A DNA stretch of 64,000 bases from Ligula intestinalis (Eukaryota; Platyhelminthes; Cestoda; Diphyllobothriidea; Diphyllobothriidae). The notes below the pieces were generated by a model. That model saw only the letters and a list, made by a program, of their open reading frames with translations, was not told the DNA's origin and ran no database searches. The position numbers were made by a program, and so were the translations under genes. How positions within the stretch are numbered: position 1 is the first letter of the stretch; every line of letters begins with the position of its first letter. The stretch covers positions 45,885,041-45,949,040 of the forward strand of contig JAYGXS010000005.1 in assembly GCA_036362985.1 (NCBI GenBank), written 5' to 3'. This document shows positions 1-10,675 of the stretch, piece by piece.

Positions 1-1448
1 GCATCCTTGAAATCCTGGGGAACTGAGCCCTGTCGCCACAACTCTTGAAAGAGGGTGGTGCAGTGAGTTATGAGTTGTTGACCACCATATTTATAAATCT
101 CCGCCGGGATCCCGTCGGACCCGGGTGCCTTCCCGCTGGATACTTGCTGCACAGCCTTGATGGTTTCCTTAGGGGTGGGTGGGAGTTCGAGGTTGACATT
201 AGTTTCCACTCGCGGCAACCGGTCAATGGCAGCCTCAAAGGTGGTAGAGGGCCGTTGGAGTATACTTTGGAAGTGCTCAGCCCAGCGGCTCAGAAGTTGG
301 GTCTTCTCAGTGATGAGGGTGTTACCGTCCGCGCTGAGAAGCGGGGCTGTGCCTCTCACTACGGGGCCGTAAACTGCTTTGAGCGCAGTGAAGAAGTTCT
401 TCCATTCATTGCGATCCGCATAGCCTTGTATTTCCTCACCCTTACGAGCCATCGAAGCGTCCTGCAACTTTGGTAGTAGGCTGCTTTCGTGGCGTCGATG
501 GGGCGATCGACGTATTGGTTGCGTAGGCGATTCTTCTCAGAGATGAGGGTAGTGATGGCTGCATCGTTTTCATCGAACCAGTCTTGGTGTGGGCGGGGCG
601 CAGGCGCAAGGATGAGTTTGGCAGTGGATTGAACAGCGTCCCGTAGTTGACACCATCGAGTCTCTACGGGGATGTTCTCTTCTGCGACTGGGAGGCTATC
701 CAGCTGTTGGGTCAACTCGTTGCTGAAACGCAAACGGTTGGCAGGCAAGTTTAACAAAGCAGTATTCAACTTACCTGGGGGTCGCTTACCTTGAGCTCTC
801 CTGCGTGGTTGGAGACGGATCCGCATCTTGGAAATGATGAAACGATGATCGGTATCACCGTCGGCACCCGGCATTGCCTTTGTCACCAGCACGTCCTGTT
901 GATCGCGCCGCCGCACGAGGAAATAATCCAGAAGATGCCGCTGACGAGACCTGGGGTGCATCCAGGTCGCCTTGTGCTGCAGCGGTTGGCTGAAATAGGT
1001 GTTGGTCAGCGTTTGACGGTGCACCGCGCAGGTTCGAAGAAGGAGTAGGCCGTTGTCATTGAGTCCTCGTAGGCCGTGGGGTCCGAGCACTCCTCTCCAG
1101 GTGGCGTGGTCTGTGCCGACGCGGGCATTGAAGTCACCAAGGACTATCAACTTGTCCACCAGGGTAGTCATCCCACGATGTCCTTCCGGATGGCATAAGC
1201 GACGCCGGCCTCTCGTTGCTTTGCCGCCGGATGACCCACATAGATGAATATGTAGCCGGCACCCACCTCTTCCATGGAACCTTCGCTGGAGAAGCTCTGG
1301 GAGCTGGCCTGCGGGAAGGAAACGGGTTAGAGGGAAGGTGGGTAAGAAAGAGGTGTTGATTTGCGTTTGTAGTGTTTCGACTGCGTGTATGCAGTCTGAC
1401 AGCCATGGTCAGCTGGCAGATGTCGTGACCCAGCGTGTTTGGAACCAT
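1..1448 (-). pseudogene. broken endonuclease/linker region of RTE copy A
   Basis: Two - strand reading frames give recognisable pieces of an apurinic-type endonuclease plus linker. The 1134-1448 frame carries the N-terminal leader ([18 protein letters not shown]). The 359-1171 frame carries [46 protein letters not shown] and [12 protein letters not shown], which include the endonuclease Asp/Asn and Asp-His catalytic blocks. The N-terminal catalytic segment (the ETSF region of copy B) is deleted, the two pieces are in different frames, and the reverse transcriptase is beyond the window edge. Such elements are often annotated as craniofacial development protein 2-like, which is a misnomer for this retroelement endonuclease. 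Confidence 0.8.
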
Positions 1449-2279
1449 CTTTTATAGGACCATCAACCTTCTCGCGAGGGGTGGCAGCGCTACTCCTAAA
1501 TAGGACTGCCTGACACCCGTAACTGCTGCCAAACAGCACCATGGGCCACGATTATATTTGGTGTCGAACGACTACTTAACTGCGAGCCGCCTACAAGTTT
1601 GCTGTCGTGCCGCTATAGGACTTTTAGACCGTGGGGGGGGGGAAGGTATTTGGGGAGTAGGGGGAGAGAGCAGCAGTACTTATCCTAGTAGCAGTATTAG
1701 TGAAGGCGACAGTCTCTCCATTTAGGCTTCTACGCATTCTAGTGCTGTGAGATCTGATTGCTGTTAGAGTTACTGCTGCGAGTAGTATCGTCACTGATGT
1801 TTCTAAGAAGGCAAGGTCTGCTAGGACTAAGAATGCTAATTATGACGGTGGAACGACTAGCTGGGTAGGCATCGTTACAATGGAGGTGACTGAAAGTAAT
1901 TTAATGGAATAATATAGGTATGACAGTAGAGACAACATGGGAGAAATAGCAGGTAGAGTAACGGATAACAAATATCAAACGGAAAAATAATAAGATTAAT
2001 AGATGTGGAATCAGGCATATATAAGCATAAAGAACAATGGATGCAACGTTAAGACTAGTGGATATCGAGTAGATTACGATGATAAGGCAACGTTACGGGA
2101 GTACTGAAATGCTGAAGCTAGCGAGGTAAGCAATGATCGCAGCAGTGGTAATAATCTTAAAAGCAACTGGAGATAGCAAGTGTAGCAAGAGTGTAAGAAA
2201 GTAAGGAAAGTAAACAGTAAAGTACAGACAGACAATGGTACCGTATACAGTAAGTAGCGTCCTTTCACCAGCTACGTCT

Positions 2280-2284
2280 ACTAG
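2280..2284. repeat. target-site duplication, left copy (ACTAG)
   Basis: ACTAG lies immediately before the truncated element and is repeated at 3520-3524 immediately after it. The empty site at 44889-44893 in the related RTE copy has it once. Confidence 0.7.
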
Positions 2285-2285
2285 A

Positions 2286-3519
2286 GTAGCGTCCCTCAAG
2301 GCTCTGTGCTCAGCCCGACACTCTTCAACATCTACATGCGAGAGCTCCCACTCCCCCGGGCACCTGTGCAAGTGGTATCCTATGCGGACGATTTTACGTT
2401 CTTTTGCCGGCACCATGACATCGATCAGGCTGCACAGCTCCTCACGGAGTTCATGCCTGTTGTCGAAAACTTCCTCACCCAGCGAGGAATGACGATCTCG
2501 GCAGCCAAGTCGTCCGTAACTGTTTTTACGCTTGATCCGAAGGAGTTTAATCGTCACCCGGTCATCACCGTCAATGGGGCGTCCTTACCGCTCGTCCGCA
2601 AGCCCAAACTCCTTGGTGTGCGTTTTGATGCGCTCTTCACGTTCGCAGACCATGCCAGGGAGACCGCAAGCAAAGTAAACCGCTGCACCAAGGTCCTCAA
2701 GGCTCTAGCAGGCACATCCTGGGGCTGCGCGAAAGAGACTCTGTCGACTGCTTTCAAGGCGCTGGCCAAGCCGCACCTCACTTATGGGGCATCAATCTGG
2801 TCTCCTACGATGAGCTCTTCCAGCCTCCGCCGCCTCCAGTCAGCCCAAAACGCTGGCCTCCGCACGATCACGGGTTGCTTTAAAATGTCGCCTATAGATC
2901 ATCTTCATGCGGAGGCTTCTGTTCTACTGGTCGCCCATCACAACACTCCTTAGCCAGCAGTTCTGGTGGAGTTGTTCGCAACCCGGCCATCCCAATCATC
3001 ACCGTTGCACCGCTCCCGAGCCCTGCCGCAACGTCCGGCCGTCTATTCGAGCACTCCACAAGGAAGCTGTTGCCTCGTCACTCGCGGATCTACCTATTGA
3101 TAGCTCTGCCACCAAGACAGGCTTCCAGCGTCTCCAGAGAGTCGTTGTCAAAGAGAAATGAGGTTACCGTCCCCCGGTCCTTTTGGGTGGCTATCCATCT
3201 CCGATTGCGGCCTCGGAACGACATCTCCCGAGGGTCACTCGCTGTACCCTGGCGCAGCTACGCAGTTGCTACTGCATGCTCCGTCGCCAGTACCAGCACT
3301 GGCTCGACCCATCCATACCCGACTGCTGTCCCGACTGCGGCGTCTCGCCGCATGACTGCCGTCATCAGTTCGCCTGCAGCTCTCGGCCAGGCACCCACCT
3401 CACTCCCGCGGACCTGTGGCTCAAGCCGGTCGAGGTCGCGGCTTTCCTCCGTCTCCCAACTACTCCCAGTTTGGATTCCGGTGGGGATTTCTGATCCAAC
3501 TACGGGCTACGACACACAC
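2286..3519 (+). mobile_element. 5'-truncated APE-type non-LTR retrotransposon inserted in RTE copy A
   Basis: This 1.23-kb segment is closely similar to the 3' third of the intact element at 26589-30117. It begins abruptly inside the reverse-transcriptase coding region (GTAGCGTCCCTC) and ends in GGGCTACGACACACACAC. It is flanked by ACTAG on both sides (2280-2284 and 3520-3524). RTE copy B has the uninterrupted sequence with a single ACTAG at 44889-44893, so insertion boundaries are defined by comparison. Severe 5' truncation is typical of target-primed reverse transcription. Confidence 0.85.
2306..3494 (+). pseudogene. truncated, frameshifted reverse-transcriptase C-terminus
   Basis: The frame from 2306 gives LSPTLFNIYMRELPLPRAPV and SYADDFTFFCRHH, which are RT motifs B (partial) and C (YADD), followed by the thumb region. 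Compared with the intact copy it frameshifts near 2940 (ends HHNTP instead of continuing LLSQQFWW). It resumes in another frame to VVVKEK and stops at 3161, then resumes in a third frame through the Cys/His-rich tail CPDCGVSPHDC to 3494. It cannot make a functional protein. Confidence 0.85.
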
Positions 3520-4194
3520 ACTAGGGTACGTGCCGCTGCAACCCGGGGGCATACCGGGCGTGGGGACACACACACCGGAGACCCTCACTTGGTTTAGCCC
3601 GCTGATCGAAGCGGTGAGCCTCGGGTTGGCCGCCAGGCAAAGCCTAGTTACGGGGAGCCATAAGGGAGCGTTGGATGCCAGCCAAAGACGCTAGCCGTAG
3701 CCACGACCTACGCGAGGAGGATGATGCGATCTGCCACGACCTTCACGTTCAGCCCCCAGCTGAACACCCCATACCCCCCACTTTCTTACTCACTCATACA
3801 CACACACACCTGGCTTACGGCCATCCTGATATAATACAACCAAAAGATAGGCTTACTGAGTGGCAGATGACCATCATCAGTGCCTGGTAATATACACTAT
3901 TTTAATGAAGAGGCCTCTTGGCCGTGCCTTCTGACTGTTGCAACATAAAATGTTACCCCTTGAATAATTCATTACAGATTTTTTTCACGATTTACCTAAC
4001 TCACTTGCCAGTCTGTTTGTATGTGCTGGTTTTGACTGGTTGATAAAAGGCAAAGACCTATTCATTGGGTTTTTGAAAAACCCTTTTCAGTCTTCTAAGG
4101 AATGCCGAATTTCCAAGTAACTTAATTGACTTTCTCAGAAAAGACATGATATTTGTTGAAATCTTTGAAAATTTAAGAGTTAACATACCCCAAG

Positions 4195-4345
4195 ATCGAA
4201 GAAACACAAACTGTCCATATATGCTACTGCTCTCTGACTCTGTCACTGATGACGAATCCGTGACAGATCTCAAAATGTCAGGTAAATAGACCTATTGTCC
4301 CAGCCATCAAATCGTCTTTTTCTTCTCAATCTGCCTTGTCATTGC
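4195..4345 (+). mobile_element. Penelope-like element 3' end fragment
   Basis: The sequence CTGATGACGAATCC, a short hairpin, ATGTCAGG, and ATTGTCCCAGCCATCAAATC matches, in order, the conserved 3' terminus shared by the Penelope-like copies at 26.3, 46.3, 55.0, 57.6 and 58.2 kb. No coding part of the element remains. Confidence 0.6.
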
Positions 4346-5127
4346 TCAAAATGTTAAAGTCTACAGTAGCCTGGATTGCTAAGCAAAACTTTCATGAACC
4401 GAGTCTTGACAGTTGTGGCTACTTCGACTGAGGTCGACAGTTAGGAGCTATCATGTCATACTTTGTAAATGCTACCCTCTGTATGTTTCTTCAGATGTCT
4501 TTCTTCAATTAGGGATTGACTAGCGTAGGCCAAATGCCGTAGGTTAATTACAATGAATGATCCAGAAGATACCATGACCAGTCTTTCCCTCTCCCCGTAA
4601 GCGCCGAGAGACGGGACGGCGCTGTTTTTATTTCTTTGCTTATCTTGTGCATTTTCCGCTTTTTTCCCCACCGATGCTCTTAACTTAAGACCTTCCGATC
4701 CCCACCCTTTAATATGCTTAGAAGCAACCCACAGAGACGACACAGTCCTGGCCACAGTCAAAAATGACGAAATGAGTGAACACAGTAAGGATTCGACACT
4801 AGCATGATCTGTTCCCTCCCTCCCTCCCCCCGTCCGCCCCCCCCCACTCTCCTTGTATCAGTATCGCCGCCCATATTGTCTGCCTGTCTTCTGTTCACCT
4901 TTTACCTCTGGATTAGCGGTTTTTATGCCCCCCCGTTCTCTGCAACCAACCAACAGAGTTTGCCTGTGTTTGGGCTGTATTTCTAGTGGAGCGCTGCTGA
5001 GCTTGTTGTTTTGCACAGTTGTTCTTCTTGCCTGCCCTTCGTTATGCTCCCCCCCACAAAAAATGTCCTTTGAAGTATGCATTTCGGGCCCGATACATTG
5101 TTAGGGTATGTACTTACATTATGCATG

Positions 5128-5150
5128 GCAACAACAACAACAACAACAAT
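5128..5150. repeat. (AAC)n microsatellite
   Basis: About seven tandem AAC units are visible. Confidence 0.9.
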
Positions 5151-5693
5151 AATTGTGTTTTAAAGTCAGAAACTTCCAGTGGGAGATCCTATTTGATCTG
5201 GGATAAAACTCGTTTGGTGTATAGGGGTCGACTCAACTCGGTCGACCCGAGAAGTGTAGGCACTAGTCCAGTTGGTGACAAGATTGCCGGTTGACCACTG
5301 CATGTGGATATAAGACGCCAAAGAGAAAGAGAGAGAGAGGCAGACATTCTGCTGCCAGGTAGGTGACTACGTCCGAGCACATCGACCTGCCATTATAGGT
5401 ATATAAACGCGCTGTTTTGCCGAGATCGTAGGGCATACTGCTTTGCTCTTTTGTTTGTCACGCCCCCTGCCCCGCCTGTCGTGCCTAGGGGTGGTAAGTG
5501 GTGGAGGACTGTGAATTGCTCATAACTGTTTTAGTGTAGATACTGCTATTGCATGCTCAGCCGTCTCCGGCCCCCATCACTTGTAGCCTATGGTGGTAAT
5601 CTGGCCTGGTCTCACCGCCTGCCTCACCGGCTAACTATTCTCTGACAGTTCTTAACCCCTTCCTCCTCCTCCTCCGCTCCCACCCTCTTGCAG

Positions 5694-5769
5694 ACAAGAA
5701 GCAGGAGATCATCAAGGTGACTGAACAGCTACTGGCAGCAGCGACCGCCTGTGACTACGATGGATATGC
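5694..5769 (+). CDS. CAMK2: CaMKII association-domain exon 1 of 4 in window
   Basis: This exon encodes about 25 residues beginning KKQEIIKVTEQL, the signature start of the association (hub) domain of calcium/calmodulin-dependent protein kinase II, which assembles the holoenzyme. A long pyrimidine tract and CAG precede base 5694, and GTAAGT follows base 5769. The exon starts with two bases of a split codon and ends after two bases of the next (phase 2). The kinase catalytic domain, autoinhibitory segment and calmodulin site are absent, so they should be encoded upstream of the window. The four exons total 461 nt and join to 152 codons plus stop with all phases compatible. The family identity is secure from motif recognition. 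Which CaMKII paralogue it is cannot be told. Confidence 0.92.
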
Positions 5770-6055
5770 GTAAGTCATTCCTGCTGGTCTTCCTATGGTC
5801 GGCCTTGTCTCCCCTCACCTCACGTATTAAAGATGACCTCTACATTCATCTGGAAGCTAGCACAAACCCACCTATATTACGCAGGCTTCCTGTTATCGCC
5901 TCCTAGGCAGGCATATAGGCAATTCCTAACATCCTCTCAACCAAACACTTACCTTCTCTTTCCAGTTGTATTCAGTGACGTCTTTAGCGACACTAGCGCA
6001 GGGTGTCTGAACATTATTGATTTAGTGCCTTCTGTTGTAACTGTGGCTTCGGTGG

Positions 6056-6260
6056 TGTCATCGTCTAATTGTGCTCTTTGGAATCCCCAAGGAAGAACAC
6101 AACAGGAAAGGTGTAAAAGTGAAAGCTGCCCAGAGGAGAGTTTATTGTGTACAAAAACTGGAGTTCCTGTCTCGGGTGGCAGGCAGGCAAGTAGCCCTTT
6201 CAAGCCGAACACTGACATTTTCAGGCGGGCTTCTGCATGTGTCCGCATCTCACTGTTCAC
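6056..6260 (-). mobile_element. LTR fragment in CaMKII intron
   Basis: Read on the - strand, this sequence matches the 3' part of the probable solo LTR at 58403-58970, including ACAATAAAC, the region around GTGTTCTTCC, and the terminus ending in TGACA. It shares the AATAAA signal with that LTR. It is truncated and lies within the intron between CaMKII exons 1 and 2. Confidence 0.55.
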
Positions 6261-6599
6261 GTAGAATACCCAGGCACATAAAAACAGACGTACACCGGCC
6301 TCGAACAGTAGCAGTTTGAAGAGGATAACTTGTTTTCTTTTTTGGCTCTCAGCGAACCGATTTGCGGATCTACCCGAATTTATTGACCGCTACTTTAACA
6401 GAATGGTTTTACAGGACAGAAACCTGCTGTTTGATGTCACAGTGGGGGGTAAACAAGCATGACTGTGATTGGCCAAAGAGCTTGTCTTTTTGCAAATCGC
6501 GCATTATGCCGAGACTAGTCCTTATACACTTCTCTGTGGATATATTTATTTGTTTGTCAGTTTCACGGTGCTTACCTGGTATCATTTTGGCATCTGTAG

Positions 6600-6694
6600 T
6601 CGCCTTATGAGCCCCACTTTCACCTACTTTGGACCGGAGGTGCGTGGAACACTTGTGGAGGGCTATGATTTTCACAAATTCTACTTTGAACAAG
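6600..6694 (+). CDS. CAMK2: CaMKII association-domain exon 2
   Basis: The exon reads ARLMSPTFTYFGPEVRGTLV then EGYDFHKFYFEQ. It aligns without gaps to the stretch of animal CaMKII hubs that contains FEPEALGNLVEG and DFHRFYFEN. The acceptor is CTGTAG ending at 6599 and the donor is GTATGC starting at 6695. The entry phase (one base completing GC-T, alanine) matches the previous exon, and the exon ends after the first base of the next codon. The middle of the exon is divergent compared with vertebrate or nematode hubs, but the LVEG and FHKFYFE cores are conserved. The 830-bp intron before it carries an LTR fragment on the opposite strand. Confidence 0.92.
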
Positions 6695-6884
6695 GTATGC
6701 AGTCCTGTCTTTTCTGCGCTCTCCCATGTGCTTTTTCTTTTCCTCGTAAAATTGCGCCTCATGCTGTTTGGGCGGCAGTGGGCTTCAAAGCCCGCGTTAT
6801 CTTCCTGCCATTACGTATAGATTATTTTGATCCAAGCATATGCGGGTATGCATGTACTTCGCTCATTGCCAACAGACGTAAGTA

Positions 6885-7030
6885 TGCGAGTTACAGGAAA
6901 CAGTTCATAAGAAGAAGAAGACGCTACCACTCGAACAATAACTTTATTTTCCTGACGTTTCGGATTCCGTCGAGAATCCTTAATCATAGGTACTGGTAGC
7001 ATAGTCTGAGTCATGCGCTGACAGGGGTGG
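6885..7030 (-). mobile_element. Penelope-like element 3' end fragment
   Basis: On the - strand it shows GATTAAGGATTC, a loop, GAATCC, GAAACGTCAGG and AATAAAGTTATTGTTCGAG, followed by CTTCTTCTTATGAACTG and CCTGTAACTCGCATA. It closely parallels 35050-35180 and represents a subfamily distinct from that at 26.3 and 58.2 kb. Confidence 0.65.
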
Positions 7031-7387
7031 TTGAATTAGTAATGCATAAAATCGGTCCTCGGTGCGCCGTTGGCAGTCAGGTAGTCTACATAGGGGATAG
7101 CCTTCCCCTTGCTACGAACCCCGCCAAGCCGTGACTAATCAGGCAATACTTGATTGGGGCTGTATTTTTTTATGATGTCTGGATTCGATGATGGTCGTCT
7201 ACACACCTACCTCTCCCATACGGGGATTTAAAGTTCTAGAGCCGTGCTAGATGGGGTGTGAAATTTGATTGTATGCTAAACGGTGACCTTCGTCAGGACG
7301 CTGGATGATGACTAGGCGCAACGGGACGTAAAATCAACCGATGAACACTACCATAGTTAATACACTCGACTGTACCCGGTAGGACAA

Positions 7388-7640
7388 CGAGCCCCTGACT
7401 CAATAGTTAGGGAGTTGGACTTCTAAGCAGTAAGTCGCATTGCATCATCCAAGCTTCAGTAGGGCTGGCCAGTGATGGATAATGAGCCATAAATGATCAT
7501 TCCAGTCTCCCTCTGCGTTTAGTGTTCTAACCGCTGAGCGGCTGCTAGCGGGGCTCGAGATTGGGTCCCAAGTTGCAGCTGGACCAGCATGGTGTCCCTT
7601 ATCGCCATTGGTGAGCACCCCTCTACTAACTTAGACTTTG
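7388..7640 (+). repeat. tRNA-derived SINE-like repeat, copy 1
   Basis: The head resembles a tRNA (CTGACTCAATAGTTAGGGAG, an A-box-like sequence, then an anticodon-like loop CTTCTAA). The body and tail, with CCAGCATGGTGTCC and ATTGGTGAGCACCCCTC, parallel the copy at 34340-34662 (ACCATGCTAGCA, ATTGGTAAGTGCCCCTC). It lies in the third CaMKII intron. Confidence 0.55.
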
Positions 7641-10557
7641 TATTGTCCGGCAAGCTGTTTAGATCGGGGTCACATCACACTGCTGCACGGTCAACGACTT
7701 ATTAATCGTCCGACTACGACAACATCTTATTTCCCAGTTGACTGTCGTCCCTTGCCATTCTTCACCTGTGCACGCACGTGTCAGCTCGCTGTGGACTAAG
7801 ACACTCGCAACTGTTGTTGTGGAGTGGAAAGGATCTGCGGTGCCACCCCTTTTTTTCTGCACAACCTAGACCCGATCTCTACTGGATCTCGCACTGGAAA
7901 TAAGCCTATCCCGTTGTTGGCACGATTCCAAATATATATGCGTTTGTATTTCACCCTGGGTTTGTCTCACCTTTTCCTCCTCTTGTGCAAGGTGCCACAT
8001 GTGAGGCCCAGCGCTGCGCATTTGAGATTTAATTGACATTAGGCGCGTGCCCTAACGATAACCTAAAACACTTTTGTCTGCCTCTACACACACACATACA
8101 AGTACTTTCGCGTATTATGTTTTTGTTTTGGGTGGTTAGTTGATACAGGCACAAACACGTTGGCTCATTTTTTGTCAGTCGCGCTTGTTCACGTCCATGG
8201 AGAAAGAATACTCGTAGTTGTGCGTTTATTGTGCAACTGGACGTTTGAACCACCCTTCTAGTCATTACTGTCCACCTGACCTGTGCGCACTTTGATAGCA
8301 TCAATACAATGCGCTTCCCCCCCCCCCTGCCTCCCACTTCATTTCCTGTTCACTTCCATTGTCTCCTTGATCGCCCCCCTCCCTAGCCAATCGTCACCAA
8401 TCTTTTTACCAGTTCCAGTTAACGGATTATACTTGTCTTCTTGCCTGGTGGCCCCGATTCTGCGCTATTTGGGCGCATTACAGCTTTTTCTACTGGCGTT
8501 GTGGACTTCCTGCAGTATTCCCTTGTCTTTCCTTGCTGTCTATTCCAGAGACGATTCCCCGTCCCCTGTCTCACCTTTGCTGCGCTGCATTTAAATGTCA
8601 GCGCAGGCCCATGCTGAGGCATGGGCCTAAATGCGATCGTGAGTCGAGTAAGCTCACAAATCACTCTCCCGTTGCCGCCCCCTCCACTCCTCACTGGCAC
8701 TGATATTATCATAATCGCGGTCCACTCCCACCGTCACTGTCTCTTGTAGATCTTTCCGTCGGCTCTTCACCGCCGTAGTCTTCCGATCAATTTTGCTGGA
8801 CTTCTGGCGCCACATTCTTGTTTTTTCCCCTTATTTCTGCTTACCCCCACCTCCTTTCAGAAAAAAGGGAGACAAAGGGAGAAGCTTGCTGTTTTCCAAA
8901 CTACCACCCACAGTTCCGCCTATCATCTCTGCATTTTTGTGTTGCGTCAGACCGGCGGCCTCCCAGTCAGTTGTTTTAACAGTCGATGGCGGCGCGTATC
9001 GTGTCTCAATCGGTCATTCCGACGTCTGTCCGCCTAATGGATTTCTTTTTTAAAAACTGCGTTAGCCCTTCCCTAAGTGACGTGTGCAAAGCTGTACATA
9101 GATATTCTGTTTCTTGTTTCTGTCTTCTAGAATAGTATCTGATCGGAATCTCCTCACAGAGGATCATTTTGACTCGGAGCACGCAGAAAGCAACCAGTCA
9201 CGTAGTGGCCGGTTAATGTTTTTGGGTATTCGTTGTTAATGATAGAGCTGCGCCAGACTTGAAACTACTTTACCTGTGCATTAGTACCGACGACTTGGTC
9301 GCTGACTGGCGGCTTCCTTCACATCGTTATTTTGAATGCCTTCCACATTCATCCGGCCTCAAAGGCTCGTCTGCTATTCCTAGTTAACTATGTATCTCTT
9401 TCATGTGTTAGCGTCTCCTAGGAGATTCCAGCAGTTTTAGCTAAGGTTTCCTTTTTGGCTTTTTTTCTACACTTGCCGGCAAATTTGCCCTCAGAAAACC
9501 GCCTGACATGTTTAAACAGAGCCACTCTACTGATTCTGAATCTGCATCAACAATTTACATAAGATAAACCTCTAGGTGGGTTCGAGGACCTGGTTTCCGG
9601 GATGTATATCTATATGACAATATTTGCACTCTTAAATGACAACATGGGTCGTTGGAGTGGATCGTCTTTGTTTGCAGGTTTCTGATGGACTATCTCAATC
9701 ATCGTTCCGTAAGGAAGCTTTATCAGAATGGCTGCCATATACATGCTCAGCTTTCTATTTATGCAGATGCTATGGGAGGTCTATGTTGAGATACTAAGCC
9801 TGCCGAAGATCTCGCTGGCTGTCAGTTTATTGTACGTTGGAGGAATGGGGGTGGTTACAACGTATATAAGCAGTGCACGGGGTGAGCAGAGACCCGAAAC
9901 GTACACTACTTTCGGCATCCTCTTCTCGAGATTAGTCTCTCTGATATACCGGCCCTTTGTCGTTTCCATATATCTGCTATCCAAATGGACCAATCGTCCC
10001 AAACAGCTAATTCCAAATATACTTCTTATGTCTCCTCGTCTTGAGAATATCAGGTCACCTCTCTGCTTTCGTCGTTTGCTAATACCTTCATGCTCACAGC
10101 TGTGACGTATTTGTTTGCGTCATTTACCTTGAAATAAACACGTTTTGCTGCCCCTTTCTCTCCCCCGTTTCCCGCGCACTGTGGTTCCCACTTTCTCACG
10201 CATATATTTATTCCTTTTTCCATCCAATTCCCACAGCTGAAAAGGATAATCCCCGCCTTAAATTTGACGGTAACTCCCACACCCCACCACCACAGTTTAT
10301 ACGCGCACAAGCGCTGCTCTGCGCAGTCACTGCTAGCCCAGTCGCTTCTAACCAGCCCCAAAGAGAAGCACGCTTTATAGGCCTTCTCTAGCACCGCTGA
10401 CACGCGCGACTGCGTTTGTGTGCACTATGCTGTCCTAATACTGCCATCGTCTAACAACAGGCACCTAGAAAGAGAGAGATGGCGAGGGAAATAGCCGGTT
10501 TTTCCACTAAACACTAACCCATGTATATGTTTTGCGTCTCCTCTCTCTGTCCGACAG
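7641..10557. other. intron sequence, nothing else recognised
   Basis: This is the remainder of the intron between CaMKII exons 2 and 3. It holds polypyrimidine-rich sequence. ORFs of up to 125 codons (for example 9728-10105) show no family motifs, and I could not assign any repeat here. Confidence 0.5.
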
Positions 10558-10675
10558 TCATTCCCAAATCCCTGGCCAAGTCCGTCCGCACGAGTATTCT
10601 GAATCCTACGGTCCATCTCCTGTCTGACGATGCCGCCTGCATAGCCTACACGCGCTTGACACAATTTATGGACAA
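10558..10675 (+). CDS. CAMK2: CaMKII association-domain exon 3
   Basis: The exon encodes [20 protein letters not shown] followed by [20 protein letters not shown]. It matches the hub segment [28 protein letters not shown] of known CaMKII proteins. Acceptor CCGACAG ends at 10557, and donor GTGAGT begins at 10676. Phase 1 entry and phase 2 exit fit both neighbours. The preceding intron is 3.86 kb and includes a Penelope-like 3' end (about 6885-7030) and a tRNA-derived SINE (about 7388-7640). One extra residue relative to human hubs sits between the FYFE motif and the ILNP motif. Confidence 0.93.

Larger units (their letters stand above)
1..3776 (-). mobile_element. RTE-type non-LTR retrotransposon, copy A (cut by window start, interrupted)
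   Basis: This stretch is homologous to the - strand element at 40450-45148, in the same orientation. Colinear similarity begins at about 3776 (CCCCAGCTGAACACCCCATA in both) and runs to base 1, so the 3' half of the element lies outside the window. Two internal deletions of roughly 160 bp relative to copy B sit near 1160 and near 1293. A foreign 5'-truncated retrotransposon occupies 2286-3519. Bases 1449-2285 plus 3520-3776 are the long untranslated 5' region. The copy is non-functional. Confidence 0.8.
3777..5693. other. presumed intron upstream of the CaMKII hub exons
   Basis: Apart from the Penelope-like 3' end near 4195-4345 and an AAC microsatellite near 5128-5150, this stretch shows no recognisable gene. 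It is pyrimidine-rich on the + strand from 4800 onward, and ORFs here lack recognisable motifs. I looked for CaMKII linker exons and found none I could support. Confidence 0.5.

Noticed and set aside
2093..2557. 154-codon - strand ORF spanning the RTE leader and RT fragment
   Set aside because: It crosses the insertion junction at 2285 and is antisense to the RT fragment, so it is a chance fusion.
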